From: an uncultured Anaerolineales bacterium
GTDB taxonomy: Bacteria > Chloroflexota > Anaerolineae > Anaerolineales > Villigracilaceae
Assembly (NCBI GenBank): GCA_937928015.1
Contig: CALFXA010000039.1
Span: 1-12,173, forward strand
Direction of reading: 5' to 3'
Length of the DNA stretch: 12,173 bases
Notes under the pieces: model-generated
Seen by the model: only the letters and a program-made list of their open reading frames with translations
What the model was told of the DNA's origin: nothing
Databases searched by the model: none
Translations under genes and position numbers: made by a program
Shown: piece after piece, positions 5,645 through 12,125 of the stretch
How the letters are laid out: each line of letters begins with the position of its first letter
Position numbering within the stretch: the first letter of the stretch is position 1

Positions 5645-6274
5645 TCACAGCGATGGGTTGGGGACCTGTGGCTGACTCTGCGCCCGTGACTCTGCCAACC
5701 TGCGGCCTGCCTCCGCCAACTGATGTGCACAGCCATCCCAGATCTCCTGCGGGTAGACGATCTCGTTCGTGCCGGGCAGTTGCTCCATGGCCAGGCCCGT
5801 GTTGAGGTTGATGCCGACTTGCTGATAGGCTTTGTAGATCAACTGGCTGCAATAAAAGGACTGATCCGTTTCGGCGTTGAGAAAATTCAGGTTATAGAAT
5901 TTTCCGACCTGCGCCAGTGCATACTCCGTGATGGAATGCCGCATGCGTTCCTCTTCTTCCGCGGATAGTTCCAGCCCATCCAGCGGTGAGGCCACGCCGT
6001 AGAATGTGTCGAAGAGCAGACCGCGTTCGCGCGCCATCGCCTCCGTGTCCCAGTGTTCGCCTGGAATCTCGAAGGTGATCACGCCGCGCGAACCCGCCTC
6101 CACGCAGCGGCCGCCAGGGCCGACGTACATCACCACGTGGTCTACGTCGCCGGGCACGAGCCGCCCGACCAGCCGCCAGAATTCACCGGGCAGGATGTCG
6201 GGTTTGCCGTTCATGGTGCAGATGACGTCGCCTGTCTGCACGGTCAGGCCTTCGATCTGATAGGTGTGGATCAT
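5645..6274 (-). CDS. Permuted papain-like (NlpC/P60 superfamily, YiiX/C92-type) protein
   Basis: The 209-residue protein has the order of conserved residues seen in circularly permuted NlpC/P60 proteins. An early GDVICT segment (15-20) is followed by the histidine strand DVDHVVMYVG (H46), an acidic residue in CVEAGSRGV (E59), and a C-terminal cysteine helix FYCSQLIYKAYQQVG (C142). Members act as amidases, peptidases or acyltransferases on wall peptides or lipids. The substrate is not known here. No signal peptide is seen, so it is probably cytoplasmic or acts at the membrane face. The C-terminal 20 residues are low-complexity (SRAQSQPQVPNPSL). The ATG at 6274 has no clear Shine-Dalgarno; TATAAT ends 15 nt upstream and a palindrome lies next to it. 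It is transcribed apart from the helicase, which has a terminator between. Confidence 0.8.
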   Translation of the reverse strand: MIHTYQIEGLTVQTGDVICTMNGKPDILPGEFWRLVGRLVPGDVDHVVMYVGPGGRCVEAGSRGVITFEIPGEHWDTEAMARERGLLFDTFYGVASPLDGLELSAEEEERMRHSITEYALAQVGKFYNLNFLNAETDQSFYCSQLIYKAYQQVGINLNTGLAMEQLPGTNEIVYPQEIWDGCAHQLAEAGRRLAESRAQSQPQVPNPSL

Positions 6275-6289
6275 GTTGTTACCGTATTC

Positions 6290-6295
6290 ATTATA
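6290..6295 (-). promoter_or_regulatory. -10 box of the C92-type gene
   Basis: TATAAT on the minus strand ends 15 nt before the ATG. No good -35 is visible, but the spacer carries a 17-bp palindrome (6299-6315) that could bind an activator or repressor. Confidence 0.5.
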
Positions 6296-6298
6296 CGG

Positions 6299-6315
6299 AC
6301 AAATCCGCGATTTGT
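6299..6315. promoter_or_regulatory. 17-bp palindrome upstream of the C92-type gene, possible operator
   Basis: ACAAATC-CGC-GATTTGT has perfect 7-bp arms around a 3-bp centre and lies 3 bp upstream of the -10 box. Its size and position suit a dimeric regulator. No regulator gene is adjacent. Confidence 0.4.
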
Positions 6316-6331
6316 TTCATCAGACTTATCC

Positions 6332-6359
6332 AAAAAGAAACCCGCCTCTTGTAGGCGGG
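6332..6359 (-). terminator. Intrinsic terminator of the DEAD-box helicase gene
   Basis: CCCGCCT (6341-6347) pairs with AGGCGGG (6353-6359) around a 5-nt loop. On the minus strand it is followed by TTTCTTTTT (6340-6332). It starts 7 nt after the helicase stop codon. Confidence 0.85.
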
Positions 6360-6366
6360 CTTTCGA

Positions 6367-7617
6367 TTACTTCTTGCGCCGTGGCGCGAGTCCGTTGCGG
6401 GAGTGATGAGCCGTAGTCGGTGCGGGGGCGGAGGTGTGGTGGGGCATGGGCTTGTGTCGATTGTGGATGGTGGGTTCCACCCTCGGCGGGGCAGGCACGG
6501 TGTAGTCGAAGTTATCGAGCGTGGCGCGCGGCAGCGGCTTGCCCATGATCTTTTCCAACGTGCGGATCATGTCGGCATCATCGGGCGTGACCAGTGTGAA
6601 GGCGTCGCCTGTTTTCTCGGCGCGGCCCGTGCGGCCGATGCGGTGGATGTAGGCGTCGGCGGTATCAGGCATGTCGTAGTTGATGACGTGCGAGATGCTT
6701 TCCACGTCGAGGCCGCGCGCGGCGATGTCGGTGGCCACCATGATCTGGTACTTGCCCGATTTGAATCCGCTGAGCGCCGCCTGGCGCTGACCCTGTGAAC
6801 GGTCGCTATGCAGGCTGGTGACGCGGTAGCCCGCCTTGTGCACCTGACGGTCGACCTTTTCGGCGCGGTGACGGGTGCGGGTGAAGATCAGCACCGAGTC
6901 GGTCTCAGTACGCTTGAGCAGTTCGAGCAGCAGTTGCGACTTGAGATGCGGCGGCACGGGATACAGCGCGTGCGTCACGGTGTGCGCGGGACGGCTGATC
7001 CCCATTGCGATGCGTTTCGGGCGGGACAGCGACTGCGCGGCTAATTGCTCGACCTCGAGCGGGAAGGTGGCCGAAAAGAGCATGGTCTGGCGTTTGGCGG
7101 GCACGGCCTTGATGATGCGGCGCACATCGGGCAGGAAGCCCATGTCGAACATGCGGTCGGCCTCGTCGAGTACCAGTACCTCGATCTTTTCCATGCGGGC
7201 ATGGCCCTGGGCGATCAAATCGAGCAGGCGACCCGGGCAGGCCACCAGAATGTCCACGCCCTGACGCAACGCTTGGATCTGCGGGCTGGCGCCCACACCT
7301 CCGTAAACGGTGACGCTGCGAATCTTGGTCCCCGCCGCCAGCGTGCGGATGACGTTGTTGATCTGGTCGGCCAGTTCGCGCGTAGGCGTGACGATCAGCA
7401 CGCGTGGCGCGCCGCGCGGCCCGTCGAGCAGGCGGTTGAGGATCGGCAATACGAAGGCGGCGGTCTTGCCTGTGCCTGTTTGCGCGGTACCGATCAGGTC
7501 CTGGCCCTGTAAAGCGGCAGGGATGGCCGCCTCCTGGATGGGAGTGGGGGTCTCATAGCCCGCCTTGAGGATTCCCTGTTTCAGACGGGAATCCAAATTG
7601 AATTGTTCGAAGTTCAC
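6367..7617 (-). CDS. rhlE: DEAD-box ATP-dependent RNA helicase, RhlE type
   Basis: This enzyme unwinds short RNA duplexes with ATP, in ribosome assembly or RNA decay. All motifs are present in the 416-residue protein: Q motif (YETPTPIQ, 21-28), motif I AQTGTGKT (45-52), PTREL (78-82), PGR (128-130), DEAD (151-154), SAT (182-184), TDIAARGLD (296-304) and HRIGRTGRA (325-333). After about residue 373 comes a Pro/His-rich tail (HNRHKPMPHHTS and on) ending in the basic APRRKK, which probably binds RNA. The start is GTG at 7617, preceded by AAAAGG at 7 nt; the protein then begins at the expected distance from the Q motif. TATAAT at 7719-7714 predicts a leader of about 90 nt with small hairpins, as in cold-inducible helicase genes. 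The rhlE label is by similarity of layout; close paralogues cannot be excluded. Confidence 0.95.
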   Translation of the reverse strand: MNFEQFNLDSRLKQGILKAGYETPTPIQEAAIPAALQGQDLIGTAQTGTGKTAAFVLPILNRLLDGPRGAPRVLIVTPTRELADQINNVIRTLAAGTKIRSVTVYGGVGASPQIQALRQGVDILVACPGRLLDLIAQGHARMEKIEVLVLDEADRMFDMGFLPDVRRIIKAVPAKRQTMLFSATFPLEVEQLAAQSLSRPKRIAMGISRPAHTVTHALYPVPPHLKSQLLLELLKRTETDSVLIFTRTRHRAEKVDRQVHKAGYRVTSLHSDRSQGQRQAALSGFKSGKYQIMVATDIAARGLDVESISHVINYDMPDTADAYIHRIGRTGRAEKTGDAFTLVTPDDADMIRTLEKIMGKPLPRATLDNFDYTVPAPPRVEPTIHNRHKPMPHHTSAPAPTTAHHSRNGLAPRRKK

Positions 7618-7719
7618 GAATTTACCTTTTCTTCAGAAGTCCAACCTTGTTGGGGAGTGAGCGGAAGCTCAAGGGAACAGCGGAGACTGCTGATGTCGTT
7701 TTGATTGAAAACCATTATA
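7618..7719 (-). promoter_or_regulatory. Promoter and structured leader of the helicase gene
   Basis: A TATAAT box (7719-7714) has a weak -35-like TAGACT (7744-7739) 19 bp upstream, inside the last codons of the methyltransferase gene. The leader can form CCAAC-AAG-GTTGG (7653-7641) and GTTTT-CAATC-AAAAC hairpins. No intrinsic terminator of the upstream operon is obvious here, so read-through from it is possible. Confidence 0.4.
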
Positions 7720-7721
7720 AC

Positions 7722-8600
7722 CTAGGGCCGCACCAAAAAGTCTATCTGATGGGCGATGTAGACCAGTTCGCCGCGTTCGATCTGCGCGCGCCGTTCGGCC
7801 AGCCAACTTGCAAACACAGCGGAGTCCAGCTCGGGGTGGCCGCCCAGCGACTCCTCGAAGAAATGCAGGATGAATTGCAGAAAATAGGCCTCGTCGGCGG
7901 GGTAGGTCCCGTTCACGGGATGCACCACCCAATCGGAGGCGCCCGCCGCCAACAGGTCCGCATCCACCGCTCGCAGGTGCGAGAACAAATGCCGTCCACA
8001 CTGACTATCGCCGCCCGATGGGCGCGTGTCCATGCTGCGATGGTAGAGCCGCTCGATCTCCGAATCCAGCGCGGGATCCAGCGTGGGTTCGAGGCTGGTC
8101 AGGCCGTCGAAGTTGACCGTCAGCCAGGCCAGGTTCTTCGTCAGCGAGAACAGCGGCGGCAGGGAAGCGGGAAGAGGCAGCAGGTCTAGGAAGGCGTGGG
8201 CGATCAACAGGTCGGCGGGAGCGGGCTGGGAGCGGATGAAGTCGAAGACGTCAGTCCGAATCAAACGGACGCGGATCTCGCGGCTGGAGTCGAACAGGCG
8301 CAGACGGTCGGCCCCGTCTCTTTCAACGCTCAGGCCTGATTCCGCTCCCCAGCGCGGAATCCAATCTGCGGCGTAGTCGATGTTCTCGGCCATCTCATCC
8401 ACCAGCACATAGTTGGCTTGTTTCAACCAACCCCAACAGACGAGGCGCGCCAGCATGGTGCCGATGCCCGCGCCGACTTCGATGATGCGCAAGGGTTGCT
8501 TGGGCAGGCTGGCGGTCATCTGATCGTACACGGGACGATTGAGGGCGCGGTCGTCCACGCTTTGTTTGGCGAGCAGGTAATGCGGGAAGGAGTAGTCCAT
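7722..8600 (-). CDS. Class I SAM-dependent methyltransferase
   Basis: The 292-residue protein has the class I motif I strand LRIIEVGAGIGTMLARL (residues 37-53), with an acidic residue after strand 2 (YVLVDEMAENIDYA) and the strand-4 region PADLLIAHAFLDLLPLP. It should move a methyl group from S-adenosylmethionine to a small molecule; the C-terminal half is not one I can assign to a named subfamily. The ATG at 8600 overlaps the stop of the glycosyltransferase gene (TGATG, 1 nt), so the two are translationally coupled. It is the last gene of the pterin-like operon, and its substrate is probably the product of the preceding enzymes. A porphyrin, lipid or sugar methyltransferase role cannot be excluded. 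Confidence 0.85.
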   Translation of the reverse strand: MDYSFPHYLLAKQSVDDRALNRPVYDQMTASLPKQPLRIIEVGAGIGTMLARLVCWGWLKQANYVLVDEMAENIDYAADWIPRWGAESGLSVERDGADRLRLFDSSREIRVRLIRTDVFDFIRSQPAPADLLIAHAFLDLLPLPASLPPLFSLTKNLAWLTVNFDGLTSLEPTLDPALDSEIERLYHRSMDTRPSGGDSQCGRHLFSHLRAVDADLLAAGASDWVVHPVNGTYPADEAYFLQFILHFFEESLGGHPELDSAVFASWLAERRAQIERGELVYIAHQIDFLVRP

Positions 8601-9649
8601 CAGGCTTCGACCCGTTCGATCAGGAAGTTGCGGATGGCGCGCGCGGTCTGGTCCCAGGTGGGCTGACGCAGGAAACGTGCCCGCGCCGCCTGGCTCATGC
8701 GGATGAGCGTCCCGCGTTGTTCGGCCAGGACCTTGAGCTGCTCCGCCAATTCGACGGCATCCCCTGCGCTGACGATGAACCCATCCACCCCATCCTGGAT
8801 GACTTCCCGCGCGGCACCCAGGTTCGTGCCGATGGCGGGCAGGCCGAAACCCATCCCTTCGAGGTAGACGATGCCGAAGCCTTCGTAGCTGGACGGGACG
8901 ACCAGCACGTGCGCCGACTTTAGCTTCTCGGCCAGCGGCTCGTTATCGAGCGGGCCGTGAAAGTGGACGGTGGATGACAAGCCGTGGACCGCGACCTTGT
9001 CCCGCATGGCTTTCGCGTAGGCAGGTTCGACGTTCAGCGAGCCAATCACATCCACGTGAACCTTGGATTTCAAGCTCCTGACGGCGTCGATCAGGGTGTG
9101 CAGTCCCTTGCGGAACATGACATTGCCCAGGAACAGGATGCGCAGTTCGGGCGCGACCGCGCGCTCGATGATCTCCTCTTCGGTAATCTGCACGCCGAAG
9201 CGATCCGTGGGCGGATAGGCCACCACGGACGGTTTGGGTGGGACGAGTCCGTTCACCACGCCCGCGGTGGTCTGCGAGTTGAAGAGGAAGCCATCCACGC
9301 TGCACAGATATTGTCGCTCGACGAGCCGATAGAAGGCGTTCTGCCAGTTCGGGCGAAGCTCCGAGCAGCGCAAGTGGTGGACCAGACTCACCACGGGGTA
9401 AGGATGTGGCCCGAGGTTGGCGACCAGCAGCGAGGGATGATTCAGTTCGTCCTGGATGAGGAGATCGAGGTCGGGCGGCAGGCGGAAGGTCAGGTTATCG
9501 GTCAGGTGGGCGGCGTAATTCCGCCACGGCAGGCTGATGATTTCGACCGTGTCACCTTGGGCGCGCAAAAAGTCCACCAGCTTGCGGTCATAGAGGTAGC
9601 CGCCGCTGAGCGTGTCGAGCAAGCCGTAGATGACAAGACCGATCTTCAT
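8600..9649 (-). CDS. Glycosyltransferase family 4 (GT-B retaining)
   Basis: The 349-residue protein is a GT-B glycosyltransferase. The N-terminal domain starts MKIGLVIYGLLDTLSGGYLY with a glycine-rich acceptor/donor loop. The C-terminal domain has LRILFLGNVMFRKGLHTLID (169-188), the strand VHVDVIGS and the EX7E motif in SYEGFGIVYLEGM (E256, E264), then PAIGTNLGAAREVI. It transfers a sugar from a nucleotide-sugar donor with retention. The family covers lipopolysaccharide, glycolipid and small-molecule transferases, so the acceptor is open. I placed the start at the ATG at 9649, 2 nt after the PTPS-like stop codon (TAG-TC-ATG), because the GT-B fold begins right there; an upstream in-frame start would add 16 unrelated residues. 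It lacks its own Shine-Dalgarno and likely depends on coupling. Confidence 0.92.
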   Translation of the reverse strand: MKIGLVIYGLLDTLSGGYLYDRKLVDFLRAQGDTVEIISLPWRNYAAHLTDNLTFRLPPDLDLLIQDELNHPSLLVANLGPHPYPVVSLVHHLRCSELRPNWQNAFYRLVERQYLCSVDGFLFNSQTTAGVVNGLVPPKPSVVAYPPTDRFGVQITEEEIIERAVAPELRILFLGNVMFRKGLHTLIDAVRSLKSKVHVDVIGSLNVEPAYAKAMRDKVAVHGLSSTVHFHGPLDNEPLAEKLKSAHVLVVPSSYEGFGIVYLEGMGFGLPAIGTNLGAAREVIQDGVDGFIVSAGDAVELAEQLKVLAEQRGTLIRMSQAARARFLRQPTWDQTARAIRNFLIERVEA

Positions 9650-9651
9650 GA

Positions 9652-10029
9652 CTAGCGTTCGATGCGATACGCCGCCCAGGCATTGGCGTGTTCCCACAGC
9701 ACCACCTTGAGCGCGGTGATGTTGGCCGCCTGGATGCGTTCATTCAGCGAGCTAGCCAGGATGCGCGAGAAATGCTCGATGGACGGGTTCAGACCTGTGA
9801 ATTCGAGTTTGTCGTTGAGCATCTGTTCCTTGTAGTAGCCCACGACCTCGTCGAGATGTTTTTCCACATCCACGATGTCGACTAGGTAGCCATGTTGGTC
9901 TAGTTCGCGGCCTTCGAGTTGCAATTCCAGGATGTAATGATGCGAATTGGGGAGGTTCTCGGGCCCCCAATCCCCTCCGATCAGGAAATGGCGGGCGATG
10001 AATTCACGGCGGACGGCGAGGGTGTACAT
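9652..10029 (-). CDS. 6-pyruvoyltetrahydropterin synthase/QueD-like protein, divergent
   Basis: The 125-residue protein has the T-fold of PTPS/QueD enzymes, which convert 7,8-dihydroneopterin triphosphate to pyruvoyl- or carboxy-tetrahydropterins. Visible family marks are FIARHF (H14, first zinc ligand), SHHYILELQLEG (29-40) where HGH normally sits, GYLVDIVDVEKHL (48-59, usual GMVVDF), NPSIEHFSRIL (81-91, usual PTxENxA) and the late pterin-anchoring glutamate in LWEHANAWAAYRIE (E113). The catalytic cysteine before HGH is absent, and the usual DH(x)LN is LEFTGLN. Aligned with E. coli QueD, one HGH histidine is Asn28. AGGAG lies 5 nt before the ATG at 10029. It follows the ComB-like gene by 26 nt and precedes the glycosyltransferase by 2 nt. 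It probably acts on a pterin-like compound but not with the standard QueD chemistry. Confidence 0.83.
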   Translation of the reverse strand: MYTLAVRREFIARHFLIGGDWGPENLPNSHHYILELQLEGRELDQHGYLVDIVDVEKHLDEVVGYYKEQMLNDKLEFTGLNPSIEHFSRILASSLNERIQAANITALKVVLWEHANAWAAYRIER

Positions 10030-10055
10030 GAATACTCCTGTGAGAAAAAGTCGAA

Positions 10056-10742
10056 TCAGGGATGGACGGCGCGCATGACGAAGCGGCCGTCCTCCCTGGT
10101 GATGGGCATGGCAAAATCGAAGCGGTCCAGGTCGGTGCAAAGGTCGATGTCCGAGGCTGGGAAGAGGGTTTGATTCGGGATGAAATGCTGCTGGGCATCG
10201 CGTGAACGGCGGACGCGCTCCAGGTAGGGCGCCGCATCGGGTGACTGGCCGCGTAGGCAGGCTTCGAGGTATTCGGCGCAGGCCAGGTCTTCGTCGCCGC
10301 CCGCAGGGGAGGTTTGGCCCGTGATCACGAAGCTGACGGTTTCGAGCGCGAGGTGCTCCACATAGCGGACGGTGGCGCCTGCCACGACAAAGCTGGCGGC
10401 CAGCATCTGTTCCGCGCGGACGCTACGCGTCACACCCTGGGTGCCCGCGCTGGTGCGTTGAATGATGGTCTTGCCGCGCAGGTCGAGGAGCTGGGTCTGG
10501 GTGGGAGAGTTGTCAAAGTCAAAGCCCTCGGGCGGGAGTCCGCCCACCTCGCCGCAGGCCAACGCATGAGGGAGTTGACGCTTCAGGGCCAGCGCTTCTT
10601 CCACGCTGCTGACGGTCAGGATACGTTCCGCACCCTGACCGAAGGCGAAAACGGCATTGGTGAAGGCGCGGATCACGTCGATGACGATGACCAGGCCCGT
10701 GGCTTCGTGGCAGGTGTTGAGATTCGCGTAGTGAAATTTCAT
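10056..10742 (-). CDS. comB: ComB-family 2-phosphosulfolactate phosphatase-like protein
   Basis: The 228-residue protein matches the ComB fold. IVIDVIRAFTNAVFAFGQGA (residues 19-38) corresponds to the VVDVLRA motif, followed by GEVGGLPPEGFDFDNSP (64-80), RTSAGTQGV (96-104) and TGQTSPAGGDEDLACAEYLE (141-160). ComB is a magnesium-dependent phosphatase that makes sulfolactate in coenzyme M biosynthesis in methanogens. Many bacteria have homologues with unknown substrates. No other coenzyme M gene is here; the neighbours are an MDR dehydrogenase (30 nt upstream) and the PTPS-like gene (26 nt downstream), so a different phosphorylated intermediate is likely. The ATG at 10742 has AGGA 3 nt upstream. 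The family call is good, but the reaction should not be transferred from methanogens. Confidence 0.87.
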   Translation of the reverse strand: MKFHYANLNTCHEATGLVIVIDVIRAFTNAVFAFGQGAERILTVSSVEEALALKRQLPHALACGEVGGLPPEGFDFDNSPTQTQLLDLRGKTIIQRTSAGTQGVTRSVRAEQMLAASFVVAGATVRYVEHLALETVSFVITGQTSPAGGDEDLACAEYLEACLRGQSPDAAPYLERVRRSRDAQQHFIPNQTLFPASDIDLCTDLDRFDFAMPITREDGRFVMRAVHP

Positions 10743-10772
10743 AAATCCTGGATTGGCCGACGACGTAAATCG

Positions 10773-11762
10773 CTAATAGTCGAACATCATCTGGATCGTC
10801 TCGTGCGGACGTTCGTCCAGCAGGCGATAGGCTTCGGCGGCCCGATCCAGCGGGAAGCGTTGCGTGATCCAACGCTCGGGGCGGATGCGCCCCAGGGCCT
10901 GCCAGGCGACCTCGAAGCGGCGGGACTTGTCCCAGCGGGCGCTCAAGGCGGGGGCGATGGTGCTGACCTGTGACGAGATCAACTGGATGCGCGAACGGTG
11001 GAAGGCTCCGCCCAGGTCGAGCGCGGCGCGTTTCTCGCCGTACCACGAGCCGATCACGACGCGGCCCGAGAAGCGCGTCAACGCGATGGCGTCATCCAGC
11101 GCAGAGGGTGCGCCGCTGACTTCGAGAGTCAGGTCTGCGCCGTCGGGCAGGTGGGCCCTGACCTGGTCGCGGAAATCGGGCTGACTCGAGTCAAAGGAGC
11201 GCAGGCCGAGCGCCTTGCGCCTGACCTCGAAGTGGTCGGCGGTGGCGAGGCGGTCGAGCGGGAATTCGGCCAGCAGGGAGGCCGTCAGTAGGCCGATCAC
11301 ACCCTGGCCGAGCACCAGCGCGCGCTCCCCAAGGATGGGTGCGGCGTCCTGAATCAGGTTGACGGCGGTCTCCATGTTGGGCAGGAAGCAGGCTGCCTCG
11401 GGGGTGAGTCCCTCGGGGATGGGGAACAACACTGCGGGGCGGGCGATGAAATGAGTCGTGTGGGGCTGGAAGGAAAACACGAAACGGCCGACCCATTCAG
11501 GGTCCACGTGAGGGCCCGCTTCGATCACGCGTCCGACGCAGGCATAACCATAGGCCAGCGGGTATTTCAATCCGCTGCTGAGGGCATCGTGCGAGTCGGC
11601 CAGTTCCCTGGGAAATTGTCCGCGATAGATGAGCAGTTCGCTGCCCGCGCTGATGGCGGAGCAGACGGTCTGCACGAGGACATCCTCCGCGCCGAGTGGG
11701 GGCAGGGGCTCCTCGCGGATTTCCACCTGGCGCGGTGCGATGAAGGTCAGGGTGTGTCTCAC
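10773..11762 (-). CDS. Medium-chain dehydrogenase/reductase (MDR) lacking the zinc motifs
   Basis: The 329-residue protein has the two-domain MDR layout: a GroES-like N-terminal half (APRQVEIREEPLPPLGAEDV), then a Rossmann half with LVLGQGVIGLLTASLLAEFP (149-168) and the late strand GRVVIGSWYG. It should oxidise or reduce an alcohol/ketone with NAD(P). The catalytic zinc motif GHE is replaced by GYAC (72-75) and the structural cysteine cluster is missing, so it is probably not zinc-dependent. The start is the GTG at 11762 (VRHTLTFIAP): its GTGA overlaps the TGA of the acyltransferase-like gene, a classic coupled arrangement. The same frame stays open upstream to the contig end, but only with GC-rich, non-homologous residues. 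A TACAAT 6 nt upstream is coding for GTIPA and is probably not a promoter. The substrate is unknown; operon partners suggest a pterin-like or sugar-like compound. Confidence 0.86.
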   Translation of the reverse strand: MRHTLTFIAPRQVEIREEPLPPLGAEDVLVQTVCSAISAGSELLIYRGQFPRELADSHDALSSGLKYPLAYGYACVGRVIEAGPHVDPEWVGRFVFSFQPHTTHFIARPAVLFPIPEGLTPEAACFLPNMETAVNLIQDAAPILGERALVLGQGVIGLLTASLLAEFPLDRLATADHFEVRRKALGLRSFDSSQPDFRDQVRAHLPDGADLTLEVSGAPSALDDAIALTRFSGRVVIGSWYGEKRAALDLGGAFHRSRIQLISSQVSTIAPALSARWDKSRRFEVAWQALGRIRPERWITQRFPLDRAAEAYRLLDERPHETIQMMFDY

Positions 11763-12125
11763 GCGGGTATTGTACCCTGCCCAAGCAGCGGGATTCCATC
11801 CCCCGTAGGTGGATTTTGGATGAGGCGGCGCATCTCGGCCAGGACCACCTGGTGGATGACCGTTGTGTCCGTGGACCCCAACTCCCGCGCCCTGATCGGG
11901 CGTCCGATCTGCACTTGCACGTGGACGTCCTTCTGGCGAAGGGCGACATGCGCCAAAAGTTGCAGCGCGGCGGCCAGTCTCTCGCGGTCTTCGCGGTCCT
12001 TTTTGAGATTGACCAGCCAGTGACGCGCGGTCCGTTCCCAGAGGACGCCGCGCACGAGGAGGGGCACCACTGCCGTCTCGGGCGCCATACGGACGAAGAC
12101 GCCCACGCTGTCGGTCCAGTCGTTC
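11759..12125 (-). CDS. PlsC-like acyltransferase, C-terminal part only (cut by contig end)
   Basis: The frame runs from the contig end to a TGA at 11761-11759, about 121 genuine residues starting NDWTDSVGVF. APETAVVPLLVRGVLWERTA, then DREDRERLAAALQLL and VHVQVQIGRPI, resemble the C-terminal part of phospholipid/glycerol acyltransferases: a strand VVP(V)xVxG, a helical stretch, then VxVxxGxPI. The NHX4D active-site half would lie beyond the edge and is not seen, so the family call is tentative. An apparent ATG start giving MCSSDL is adapter sequence, not gene. The stop overlaps the GTG of the MDR gene (GTGA), so this is the upstream operon member. Its C-terminus (NPPTGDGIPLLGQGTIPA) is not conserved to my knowledge. 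Confidence 0.55.

Noticed and set aside
3382..6304. The octamer ATTTGTCC occurring at 3382, 5189 and (inverted) 6297 as a shared regulatory site
   Set aside because: Three copies of an 8-mer in 12 kb are only mildly more than chance, and one is in a terminator loop; spacing and context do not agree.
11769..11774. TACAAT 6 nt upstream of the MDR gene's GTG as a leaderless promoter
   Set aside because: It encodes part of GTIPA at the end of the upstream gene, and the GTGA overlap explains translation by coupling; no -35 is present.
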